Shown: piece after piece, positions 6,275-13,057 of the stretch
Position numbering within the stretch: the first letter of the stretch is position 1
How the letters are laid out: each line of letters opens with the position of its first letter
Source: a bacterium
GTDB taxonomy: Bacteria; Chloroflexota; Dormibacteria; UBA8260; Bog-877
Assembly: GCA_021802115.1 (NCBI GenBank)
Contig: JAKABA010000105.1
Span: 1-13,085, forward strand
Length of the DNA stretch: 13,085 nt
Reading direction: 5' to 3'
The notes under the pieces: generated by a model
Told to the model about the DNA's origin: nothing
Database searches by the model: none
The model's input: the letters and a program-made list of their open reading frames with translations, nothing else
Position numbers and translations under genes: made by a program

Positions 6275-6282
6275 CAACCGCC

Positions 6283-8790
6283 GTGAATGATGCCACGACT
6301 TCTCAGCAACCCACCGACGACTGCCCGGTCGAGGTGCCGGGCACCGACTCCTGGCTCAGCGGGCGCGTGCGCGTGAGCGGAGATGGCCGGGCCCTGCTGC
6401 AGGTCAAGCTCGGCAATCTGCACTGCAGCTTCTGCGTGTCCACTATCGAGAAGGCGGTGGGCCGTCTCGAAGGCGTGGAAGCGGTCTCAGTCTCGATCGC
6501 CCATGAGGAGGGTCTCGTCACCTACCGTCCCGCGGTGGTCGGCCCCCAGCGCATCGTCGACACCTTGCGGGCAGTCGGCTACTCGGTGCGCGACCCGCGC
6601 AAGGTCAGCATCTTCGAGGACGAGGAGGCCGAGATCCGCGCCGAGCGGGACCGGTTCCACATAGGCCTAGCGCTCACCTTCGCCACCTTGGGATTGATGA
6701 CCGACTACTGGGCGACCGGCCAGCCTCTGTCGGTGACCTGGGGCGGGCGCACCTTTGCCTACGGGCCGTGGCTAATCTTGGGAATCGCCATCACCATGAT
6801 CTTCGTCGTGGCCAGGCCAATCCTCCAGATGGCACTGGGCAGCCTTAGGCGGGGAATCTTGAACCAGCACGTCTTGCTGGAGGCGGGTGCCTTCGGCGGG
6901 CTGCTGGGTGGCCTGCTCGGACTCTTCCTTGCCCCGGCGGTCTTCCCCCCGGGAGACTTCCTGTCGGTGTCGGTGTTCATCACCACCTACCATCTGCTCT
7001 CGGGGTATGTGTCGTCGCTGGTGCGCGCCCGCTCGACCCGGGCGGTCCGACATCTGTTGGACCTGCAGCCCGACACCGCCCGGGTCCTGCGCGACGGGCA
7101 GGAGATCGAGCTGGCACTGGCCGAGGTGAGACCAGGCGACCAGGTCCGGATCCGCTCCGGGGAGCGGGTGCCGCTCGATGGTCGGGTTACCTGCGGCACC
7201 TCGGCGGTTGACGAGTCCATGGTGACCGGTGAGCCGATCCCGGTCGACAAGTCGGCAGGTGACCCGGTGATCGGCGGCTCGGTGAACCAGGCTGGCACCC
7301 TGACTGTGGAGGTCACGAGGGTCGGGGAGGACACCTTCCTGGCCCAGGTGGCGCGTCACATCGAGGAGGCCAGGGCCCTCAAGCCGGCCCTGATTCAGCT
7401 GGTCGACCGGCTCCTGATGGCCTTCGTGCCCGCGGTCCTCGGCGCCGCAGCCCTGGCTATCGTCGTCTGGATCCCCGGCGCCTGGTTGCTGACTGGGAAC
7501 CTCGACGTGACACGGGCTATCTTCTCGGCGCTCGCGGTGCTGGTCATGGGCTACCCCTGCGCCCTCGGCATGGCGACCCCCCTCGCCATGATGCGGGGTG
7601 GGGGCATGGCCGCTGAGCGGGGTATTCTCATGCGCTCGGGGGAGGCCTTTCAGGTCTTCCAAGACATCGACTTGGTGGTGTTCGACAAGACCGGCACCCT
7701 GACGTCCGGCAAACCGATGGTGGCTGTCGTCGTGCCCGTGGCCGGGGCGAGCGAGGAGGAGCTGCTGCTGCTGGCGGCTGCTGCCGAGGTCGGTTCCCCG
7801 CACCCGCTGGCGCGAGCCGTGGTGGCGGCAGCGGAGGGCCGTGGACTCCAGGTGCCCGACGCGGACAACTTCCGGAGCCAGAGCGGCCAGGGAGTGTGGG
7901 CCACGGTGGAGGGCCGCAAGCTCACCGTGGGCAAGCCCGGGTGGGTGGAGGCTGAAGGCGCTGAACTCGGGCCGCTCGACCGGCGTCGGGAGGTGATGGA
8001 GTCTGAGGCGTATACCGTGGTGGCCGTGGCCCGCGACGGCGAGCTGCTCGGACTGCTCGGCATCGCGGATAGCGTCAAGCCCGATGCCGCGGAGGCGGTG
8101 GCACGGCTGCGCTCAGCTGGGATCACTCCGATCATGGTGACCGGGGACAACCAGCGCACCGCCATGGCCGTGGCTGCGGAGGTCGGCATCGACTTGATCC
8201 ACGCCTCGGTCCTGCCCGAGGCCAAGGCCGCTATCGTGCGCGACCTCCAGGCCCAAGGTCATCGCGTGCTGATGGTGGGCGAAGGGATCAACGACGCCCC
8301 GGCCCTCACCCAGGCCGACATCGGCGTCGCCATGGGAGCGGGCACCGACATCGCCATCGAGTCCGCTGACGTCGTGCTCGTCGGCAATCGCCTCTCCGCG
8401 GTGGCCGACGCCAGGGAGATCGGGAGCAACAGCTTCCGCAAGACCAAGCAGAACCTCGCCATCGCTTTCGCCTTCAACGGGCTGGGGGTGCCCCTCGCCG
8501 TCAGCGGGCTGGTGGGCCCGGTTTGGGCGATGGTGGCGATGGTTTCGTCGGTCACCATCGTGCTCGCCAACTCCTTCGGGGCCCGCCTGGGCAGGGGCCT
8601 TGTGTTCGACATCGGCCGCTTCCTGGGCCGCTCGGGACTCTCCACTCTGGCCCTGCTCCGACCGTCCGATCTGCGCCGGTGGGCCTGGAGCCCCAGGGCT
8701 GCCGCTCTGGCCGCCATCATCGGCTTAACCTTCGGACTGGGGGAGGTCTGGGTGGTGGTCCTCGGGGCGCCCCTGGTGGGGCGAGGATAG
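6283..8790 (+). CDS. P1B-type heavy-metal translocating ATPase with YPC motif
   Basis: An 835-residue membrane pump that would export a metal ion from the cytoplasm at the cost of ATP. A degenerate N-terminal HMA domain is at about 40-105 with NLHCSFC (Cys48, Cys51). Helices are at about 125-143, 159-178, 197-216, 226-246, 377-397 and 412-436, then two more at 724-741 and 747-765, plus an extra C-terminal hydrophobic segment at 806-829. Catalytic motifs are TGE (315-317), DKTGT (468-472, phosphorylated Asp468), SPHP (505-508), TGDN (620-623) and GEGINDAP (666-673). Unusual points: the ion-site CPC is Y424-P425-C426; the GDGxND loop has Glu667 in place of Asp; the Cu-pump YN is F731-N732; M-V-S-S is at 753-756. 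GTG start, AGGAGG 8 bases upstream. Divergent from the HMA chaperone and MerR genes, probably under the same sensor. The metal is not assignable: the sensor suggests a divalent ion. Confidence 0.93.
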   Translation: MNDATTSQQPTDDCPVEVPGTDSWLSGRVRVSGDGRALLQVKLGNLHCSFCVSTIEKAVGRLEGVEAVSVSIAHEEGLVTYRPAVVGPQRIVDTLRAVGYSVRDPRKVSIFEDEEAEIRAERDRFHIGLALTFATLGLMTDYWATGQPLSVTWGGRTFAYGPWLILGIAITMIFVVARPILQMALGSLRRGILNQHVLLEAGAFGGLLGGLLGLFLAPAVFPPGDFLSVSVFITTYHLLSGYVSSLVRARSTRAVRHLLDLQPDTARVLRDGQEIELALAEVRPGDQVRIRSGERVPLDGRVTCGTSAVDESMVTGEPIPVDKSAGDPVIGGSVNQAGTLTVEVTRVGEDTFLAQVARHIEEARALKPALIQLVDRLLMAFVPAVLGAAALAIVVWIPGAWLLTGNLDVTRAIFSALAVLVMGYPCALGMATPLAMMRGGGMAAERGILMRSGEAFQVFQDIDLVVFDKTGTLTSGKPMVAVVVPVAGASEEELLLLAAAAEVGSPHPLARAVVAAAEGRGLQVPDADNFRSQSGQGVWATVEGRKLTVGKPGWVEAEGAELGPLDRRREVMESEAYTVVAVARDGELLGLLGIADSVKPDAAEAVARLRSAGITPIMVTGDNQRTAMAVAAEVGIDLIHASVLPEAKAAIVRDLQAQGHRVLMVGEGINDAPALTQADIGVAMGAGTDIAIESADVVLVGNRLSAVADAREIGSNSFRKTKQNLAIAFAFNGLGVPLAVSGLVGPVWAMVAMVSSVTIVLANSFGARLGRGLVFDIGRFLGRSGLSTLALLRPSDLRRWAWSPRAAALAAIIGLTFGLGEVWVVVLGAPLVGRG

Positions 8791-8813
8791 GCGTCCCAGG
8801 CGGGGGGGGTGTC

Positions 8814-8831
8814 CCGGCCAGCCGGGGCCGG
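8814..8831. terminator. GC-rich stem-loop after the P-type ATPase gene
   Basis: CCGGCC (8814-8819) and GGCCGG (8826-8831) pair perfectly around a 6-base loop, 23 bases beyond the ATPase stop codon. No T-run follows. It may end the ATPase transcript. Confidence 0.3.
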
Positions 8832-8844
8832 CGGGGGTATTGGC

Positions 8845-9066
8845 TCACGTCCCCTGGCGTCGGCGCGGCCGGTCCAGGCGCCCTGGCTCACGGCCCTTGG
8901 GAGCGACGGTCTGGACCGGATGGACCCGCCGAGCCACCGGCGCCAGGGTAAGGCTCGGCAAGAGGTGTCCTGTGGCCACCTCCTCGGCCGCTGGGACCCG
9001 TTCGACGTGAGCGTGGGGATCCGAGTTCGCCTGGCCGAGCGCCGCATGTTCGTCAGTCCCGACCAT
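8845..9066 (-). CDS. Possible small hypothetical protein
   Basis: A 73-residue reading opposite in direction to its neighbours, filling most of the gap between the ATPase and the sigma factor. Support is limited. An AGGAG ribosome binding site (9078-9074 on the minus strand) lies 7 bases before the ATG, and third codon positions are mostly G or C, though less so than in the surrounding genes. The protein is soluble-looking, rich in Ala, Val, Pro, His and Arg, with a basic C-terminus and no cysteine. I do not recognise a family. The rest of 8791-9274 holds only the stem-loop at 8814-8831 and a run of eight G. Confidence 0.28.
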   Translation of the reverse strand: MVGTDEHAALGQANSDPHAHVERVPAAEEVATGHLLPSLTLAPVARRVHPVQTVAPKGREPGRLDRPRRRQGT

Positions 9067-9274
9067 GGGCTCGCTCCTGGTCCCCGCGGCGTGACCGTCT
9101 ACTGGGGACGGACTTGGCCTGAACCCATGGTCTAAATTGCCACCATGCTGGGTCTGAACAGGCGGGGGCGCTCAGGGGGATACCGGTGGTCACCCCGGCG
9201 TACCTCGCAGAACTCGGTCGGGTCGCGGCAGCGGCGGGCGGGAATAGTCGGCTCGTCTAGCGCGTTGCCATAGC

Positions 9275-9829
9275 GTGGGTCAGACGTCCCCGCGTTTTGG
9301 GAAGGACCCCGAGGTGCTGTTTGCCCGCCATGTCGTGCCCGAACTCGAGGTGCTCCTGCGTGTTGCCCTTGCTCTCACCGGGGAACCCGCCGACGCGGAG
9401 GATCTGGTTCAGGAAACGCTTCTGCGGGCATACCGGGCGATCGACCGATTCGACGGGCAACACCCCCGGGCCTGGCTGTTCACCATCATGCGCAACGCCC
9501 AGCGCGGTCGGGCTCGCCGCCGCCGCCCCTCGCTGCTGGCCGAGTACGCCGGAGCCGATCTCATTCCAGACCTCTCCCGCAACCGCCAGCCCGAAGTGGT
9601 GGTGCTCGACCGAGCCCTGGAGGCAGCTGTCGTCGAGGCGCTCGCCCTCCTGCCCCACCGGCTGGCCCAAGTGGTGAGGCTCGTCGACGTCGGCGGGCTC
9701 TCTTACGCGGAGGCCGCCCAGGCGCTCGGAGTCCCGGCCGGCACCGTGATGAGTCGCCTCCACCGCGGCCGGGCGCGCATCCGGGAGCGGCTCGGCCAGT
9801 CGGGCCTGCTGCCGTGGGGGGAAATGTGA
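9275..9829 (+). CDS. ECF-subfamily RNA polymerase sigma factor
   Basis: A 184-residue extracytoplasmic-function sigma factor. Sigma region 2 spans about 13-83 with PADAEDLVQETLLRAYRAI and the promoter-melting/-10 contact segment HPRAWLFTIMRNAQRGRARR. Sigma region 4 spans about 115-172 with LPHRLAQVVRLVDVGGLSYA and the helix-turn-helix LGVPAGTVMSRLHRGRARIR. There is no region 1.1 or 3, as expected for the subfamily. The GTG at 9275 has no ribosome binding site. An alternative GTG at 9314 has a GGGAAGGA-like sequence 8 or so bases upstream and would remove 13 residues without harming region 2. It is followed without a gap by a zinc-finger-type anti-sigma gene, so it is presumably held inactive until a signal such as thiol or metal stress arrives. 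Its regulon is unknown. Confidence 0.93.
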   Translation: MGQTSPRFGKDPEVLFARHVVPELEVLLRVALALTGEPADAEDLVQETLLRAYRAIDRFDGQHPRAWLFTIMRNAQRGRARRRRPSLLAEYAGADLIPDLSRNRQPEVVVLDRALEAAVVEALALLPHRLAQVVRLVDVGGLSYAEAAQALGVPAGTVMSRLHRGRARIRERLGQSGLLPWGEM

Positions 9830-10101
9830 TGCGAGCATGGCGGCGCCGCCGGGCTGACCGGCCCGCCTGTCAGCAGGTGCTGCGGATCCTGCAGTCGTAC
9901 CTGGATGGCGAGCTCGATGCCGACAGCGCCGCCATGGTGGCGGCCCATCTGGCTGAGGATTTCCGCCGGTGCGGGCTGGAGGCGGAGGCCTACCGGACGA
10001 TCAAGGCAGCTCTCGCCAAGCAAGGGGCCAAGGTCGATGCCGCCACCCTCGAGCGGCTGCGGAGGTTCCCTCTCGATGTCAGCGGAGGGCGGCAGCCATG
10101 A
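9829..10101 (+). CDS. Small anti-sigma factor, zinc-finger (zf-HC2) type with altered ligand
   Basis: A 90-residue soluble protein, translationally coupled to the sigma factor (TGATG, sharing one base). The layout is that of the short zinc-binding anti-sigma domain: Cys14, the QSYLDGELDADSAAMVAAHL helix ending in His40, then RRCGLEAEAYRTIKAAL with Cys48. In the usual H-x3-C-x2-C signature the first of the two cysteines is missing: the sequence reads H-L-A-E-D-F-R-R-C, so Phe45 is where the F-R-R-C alignment demands Cys, and His40 is shifted by one. There is no transmembrane segment, so the signal would be sensed in the cytoplasm, as for redox-responsive RsrA-type proteins. The start is the ATG at 9829; five upstream in-frame codons overlap the sigma gene. 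Confidence 0.82.
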   Translation: MRAWRRRRADRPACQQVLRILQSYLDGELDADSAAMVAAHLAEDFRRCGLEAEAYRTIKAALAKQGAKVDAATLERLRRFPLDVSGGRQP

Positions 10102-11026
10102 CCTGTCTGCCCCGGTGTTCCGGCCGAACCGCACGCGCTCTCCCGGAGCCCTAGCCCCTGCCGTACTTTCGGACTGCGGCGTCAACTGGCGGAGGTCGAA
10201 TCTGCTGGCCGGGGCGGCAGGCGGAGGACCATGTCGATGGCGTTGGTGGCCAGCGATCTCGCCCCGGCCAACTGGGGCGCCAGCGCACCGATCGGTCTGG
10301 CGGCTGCAACTCGTACCTTGCGGTACCTCGAAGCGATCTGCCCGGTTGTGACGCCAGCCTCAGCCCTGGCCGACCGCTCGGCGCCTGGTTCTGGTACCGA
10401 CAGTGGAGAGACCCTCACTCCACGCCGTTCAGCCCGGGCACTTTCCAGCGTCGACCACAGAATCTCTGCAACTCTAAGCGACTCTAGGCGGAACGTAGCC
10501 GAGCGCTTGGGGGACCGAAGTCGCCAAGGGGGACGACCGCAGGGGCCGGGACGTGGCGGTGGAAGCCGCGCCCGAGGGACACCCATCTGGGCCGGCGCCC
10601 AGGCGAAGTCGACTAGGGTTGCGCACTGGTGCCCTGACCGGACGCCGAGGTGACGCGGGCGTCCTGGAACTGGCCACGCACGGACACTGGGACGCGGGCG
10701 TTGGCCTTGCGGCCCAGGGCCGGCTCGCGGGTGGCCAGGCCCTCCGCCTAAGTGACCGTTCAATGTAGTGGTGCCTTCTTGGGGCGACGGGACGAGCGTC
10801 TCACCTGCACGGTGGGCTCGCACCGCCCCGCAGACCGGCCTTCGGTGGCCGATCTCACTGGGCCGCCGCAGCCACCGTTCAGTGCTCCAGCGACCGCGCG
10901 TCTGAGCTGGTGACACGTGCGCAGCAGGCGGTCCGCCAGCGGTTTCCAGCGCCGCCGATCATCCCAACCACTTGCAACGAACTGCGGATGGAATATCTGG
11001 GCGCCCGGAGGAGTTCCTCCCAGTGC
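10102..11026. other. Long stretch with no convincing gene
   Basis: Between the anti-sigma gene and the glutaredoxin-like gene I find no recognisable protein. The best candidate is a plus-strand reading from the ATG at 10231 (140 residues to 10653, preceded by GGAGG at 10223-10227 only three bases away). Its first 50 codons look moderately coding, but its second half has poor third-position GC and low-complexity Gly/Arg/Pro sequence. A minus-strand reading over 10182-10916 is equally uninformative. Small structures: a 6-bp stem CGCCCC/GGGGCG (10260-10265, 10274-10279), an 11-base direct repeat GACGCGGGCGT (10652-10662, 10691-10701), and ACCGTTCA-A/G-TG twice (10755-10765, 10874-10884). It may be a decayed gene. 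Confidence 0.5.
10972..11013 (+). promoter_or_regulatory. Weak candidate promoter and ribosome binding site of the glutaredoxin-like gene
   Basis: TTGCAA (10972-10977) and TATCTG (10994-10999) are separated by 16 bases. The GGAGGAG Shine-Dalgarno (11007-11013) would lie right at the transcript start. It also forms the left arm of a GGAGG-AGTT-CCTCC hairpin (11007-11020), which could mask it. Confidence 0.3.
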
Positions 11027-11551
11027 ATGGGAAGAGCAGACCCCGACGCGCTCGATGTCTACTGGAGGCCCGGGTGCCCCTACTGCGCCACTCTGCGGCG
11101 GTCCCTTGAGCAGGCCCAGGTGGCTGCCCGTTGGCATGACATCTGGCAGAGCGACGTTGATCGGGCGCGGGTCGTTGCGGCAACCGGTGGGGATGAGACC
11201 GTGCCAACCGTCTTCATCGGCAACACGGCTTTGGTCAACCCGCGATTTCCAGAGCTGCTGGACGCCATCCAGCGGCAGGCGCCGCACCTCGCCGCTCAAG
11301 CCCCACTGGGCGCGGGCAGGCCGACCGCGCTGCACCTGCTGCAGTGGGTGGCCGTAGGCGCGCTCATCGCCACCAGCTTCAGCCTCGACTTGACAGGGCA
11401 CAGCGCCGCCAGCTGGGGGGTGGACCCGGTCGCGGTCGCGGCCTGGTTTGGGCTGGGCCGGCTCTGGCGGTGGGACGCCAGGCGCAGAGGAGCCAGTGCC
11501 AAACCATCCCCCTCTGGGGTCCCGCCGAACTCCAGCCGAGGGCCGTTGTGA
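11027..11551 (+). CDS. Membrane-anchored glutaredoxin/mycoredoxin-like protein
   Basis: A 174-residue protein. Residues 8-82 are a thioredoxin-fold domain of the glutaredoxin/mycoredoxin group: DVYWRPGCPYCATLRR with the redox pair Cys17/Cys20, the cis-proline loop ETVPTVFIGN at 57-66, and ALVNPRFPELLDAI as the closing helix. It is likely to reduce protein disulfides or mixed disulfides with a small thiol such as mycothiol. A linker follows, then two hydrophobic helices at about 102-120 and 133-147 and a basic Ser/Pro-rich tail, so the domain should be tethered to the membrane, facing the cytoplasm if the family's normal location holds. Start: the ATG at 11027 begins just before the domain with a GGAGGAG 13 bases upstream; in-frame ATG 10988 and GTG 10910 add residues without domain content. 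The next gene is another thiol-fold protein. Confidence 0.8.
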   Translation: MGRADPDALDVYWRPGCPYCATLRRSLEQAQVAARWHDIWQSDVDRARVVAATGGDETVPTVFIGNTALVNPRFPELLDAIQRQAPHLAAQAPLGAGRPTALHLLQWVAVGALIATSFSLDLTGHSAASWGVDPVAVAAWFGLGRLWRWDARRRGASAKPSPSGVPPNSSRGPL

Positions 11552-11701
11552 TCGTGCGGCAGCCGGACACCACCTTCGGCGCGGGCCCCGTCAGGTGTTC
11601 CGACGGGATCGCCTCCCCCGGTTCGCCTGCCGGGCGTCGCGGTCAACACGAACGCGAGTCTCGCCGCCGATGAATTCTCAATGCGCACCGGCGGAGGATG
11701 C

Positions 11702-12220
11702 ATGCCGATAGTCCCGCTTCCCGGCAGCCCGGCTCCGCCGCTGGACCTTCCCCTCGTGGGTGGGGGGCGGTTCCGGCTTACGGATCAGCATCCAGCCACC
11801 TTCACTTTGGTGGTCTTCTATCGGGGCTGGCACTGCCCCATCTGCAGGGGGTATCTCGCTCAGCTGGATCGGGCGGTGCAGGACCTGGGCGAGCTCGGGG
11901 TCGCGGTGGTGGCCGTCAGCGGCGATACTGAGGAGCGGGCCCGCCAGAGCGCCTCAGCGTGGCATCTGTCGCAACTGGCTCTCGCCTACGGCCAGACGGT
12001 GAACTCGATGCGCGAGTGGGGACTGTTCGTCAGCCGGGGCGTCAAGGAGCCCGAGCCTGCGCTCTTCGCCGAGCCGGGGGTCTACCTGGTTCGCCCCGAT
12101 GGGACCCTCTACATGGTCATCCTCAACTCCATGCCGGCCGCGCGCCCGCGGGTGGATGACCTGGTTGACGCGATTAGCTTCTTCGTGGCGGAGGCCTATC
12201 CGGCCAGAGGCGAGGCATGA
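11702..12220 (+). CDS. Peroxiredoxin-like (AhpC/TSA, redoxin family) protein
   Basis: A 172-residue thioredoxin-fold protein of the AhpC/TSA-like group. After the PGSPAPPLDLPLVGG opening comes the core strand TFTLVVFYRGWHCPICRG with Cys45 and Cys48, in the peroxidatic-cysteine loop position (F-x-R-G-x-x-C-P-x-C rather than the P-x-x-x-T-x-x-C of typical peroxiredoxins). Next come AVSGDTEERARQSA (strand and helix typical of the family) and VYLVRPDGTLYMVILNS. The protein is cytoplasmic, with no signal peptide or membrane helix. It probably acts as a thiol peroxidase or disulfide reductase; the true substrate is unknown. I chose the ATG at 11702, because GGAGG (11693-11697) stands just before it; an ATG at 11681 would add seven unremarkable residues. 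About 150 bases separate it from the glutaredoxin-like gene, and I see nothing definite in that gap. Confidence 0.85.
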   Translation: MPIVPLPGSPAPPLDLPLVGGGRFRLTDQHPATFTLVVFYRGWHCPICRGYLAQLDRAVQDLGELGVAVVAVSGDTEERARQSASAWHLSQLALAYGQTVNSMREWGLFVSRGVKEPEPALFAEPGVYLVRPDGTLYMVILNSMPAARPRVDDLVDAISFFVAEAYPARGEA

Positions 12221-12265
12221 GGTCCAGGTTTGGCCCGTTGTGAGCCGGGGCTCCGATGGTGGGAC

Positions 12266-13057
12266 ATGGGTTTGGCTGGCCTGGTAGTGAGTTCCGTAGC
12301 AGCTTCCCCACGCCCACTTTTCTCGTCCATGTCGCAACGCCCCCTGATCGTTCGCCCGGAGTCGAGCCGTGCCTTCACGGACCAGCTGCTTCTGGAGCTG
12401 GCTCAGAGCCGGTGGTCGGCGGGAGGCTGGGCCCGGTTCCTCGGGCGCAGCCTGGTGCGCTCGGGAGAGCAGGCGGTCCGGCACCCCCGCGCATCCCTGG
12501 AGCTCGGCGGCCTGGCGGTCGGATTGGGGTTGGCCGGCCACCGCCGGGCGGCTCTGCTCACCTGGCTCATGGGGATCACCCACCTCGGCCTGCTGGGCGA
12601 GCAGGACCTCTTCCTGGGATGGGCCAACCGCCTCAGCCTGCTGCGGGCGAACCTGCCCGCGCTCCTGCCCCATAGCCGGCTGGCCGCCCCGCTGGCTCTG
12701 GCCACCGACTACCTGGACGGCCAGGTCGCCCGGCGCAGCCGGGTGACGGCGTTCGGCGCCTACGCCGACGGCCTTTCCGACAGCGTGTTCTGGAGCTGGT
12801 TCCTCTTCCACCATGAGCCGTCCCGATGGCTGCGGGCTTTGGCTCTCGGCCTCTGGACGCTGCCCGCCGCCGTGATCACGGTCGCCTACTTCAAGCGGGG
12901 CCGGACCCTGGACTACCCCCGGCCCCAGTGGTTCCGGCAGCTCTCGGTGGGCTGCCAGCTCCTGGTGGCGGCGCGGGCGCTGCGCCGCCCCCAGCGCAGT
13001 CCCCGATTGAGTTCATCACCACGAGTATCGGCTGCAACCAGCATGGGAGTGATATGA
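12266..13057 (+). CDS. CDP-alcohol phosphatidyltransferase family protein
   Basis: An integral membrane protein of the family that condenses a CDP-activated lipid or alcohol with a second alcohol in phospholipid synthesis. The signature is D148-x2-D151-G-x2-A-R156, then G164-x3-D168-x3-D172 (DYLDGQVARR, then FGAYADGLSD). These are the Mg-binding aspartates of the active site. The preceding ANRLSLLRANLPALL is the usual entry helix. Hydrophobic segments are at about 80-110, 139-147, 174-183, 190-209 and 226-236. The spacing between the A-R pair and the glycine is 7 residues, against the usual 8. Start uncertain: ATG 12266 is used; TTG 12230 (12 more residues) and ATG 12329 (21 fewer, beginning MSQRPLIVRPESS) are alternatives, and 12329 may suit the family best. 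The stop overlaps the next gene's ATG. The precise lipid product cannot be told. Confidence 0.82.
   Translation: MGLAGLVVSSVAASPRPLFSSMSQRPLIVRPESSRAFTDQLLLELAQSRWSAGGWARFLGRSLVRSGEQAVRHPRASLELGGLAVGLGLAGHRRAALLTWLMGITHLGLLGEQDLFLGWANRLSLLRANLPALLPHSRLAAPLALATDYLDGQVARRSRVTAFGAYADGLSDSVFWSWFLFHHEPSRWLRALALGLWTLPAAVITVAYFKRGRTLDYPRPQWFRQLSVGCQLLVAARALRRPQRSPRLSSSPRVSAATSMGVI

Noticed and set aside
6772..7803. 343-codon open frame on the minus strand inside the P-type ATPase gene
   Set aside because: It is antisense to a gene with all P-type ATPase motifs and has the low-complexity His/Gln/Gly/Asp composition of a high-GC shadow frame.
8801..8809. Run of eight G as a phase-variable tract
   Set aside because: It lies in non-coding sequence after the ATPase stop and is unremarkable at this GC content.
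9230..9274. Possible ECF-type autoregulated promoter (GGGAAT ... CGTC) before the sigma gene
   Set aside because: The two boxes are only about 8 bases apart, far short of the roughly 16-17 expected.
10182..10916. 244-codon open frame on the minus strand in the weakly coding region
   Set aside because: No ribosome binding site, no recognisable motif, Arg/Pro/Ser-rich composition expected of random high-GC DNA.
11954..12814. 286-codon open frame on the minus strand under the redoxin and phosphatidyltransferase genes
   Set aside because: Both plus-strand genes have clear family motifs; the minus-strand translation is Gln/Gly-rich and matches nothing recognisable.
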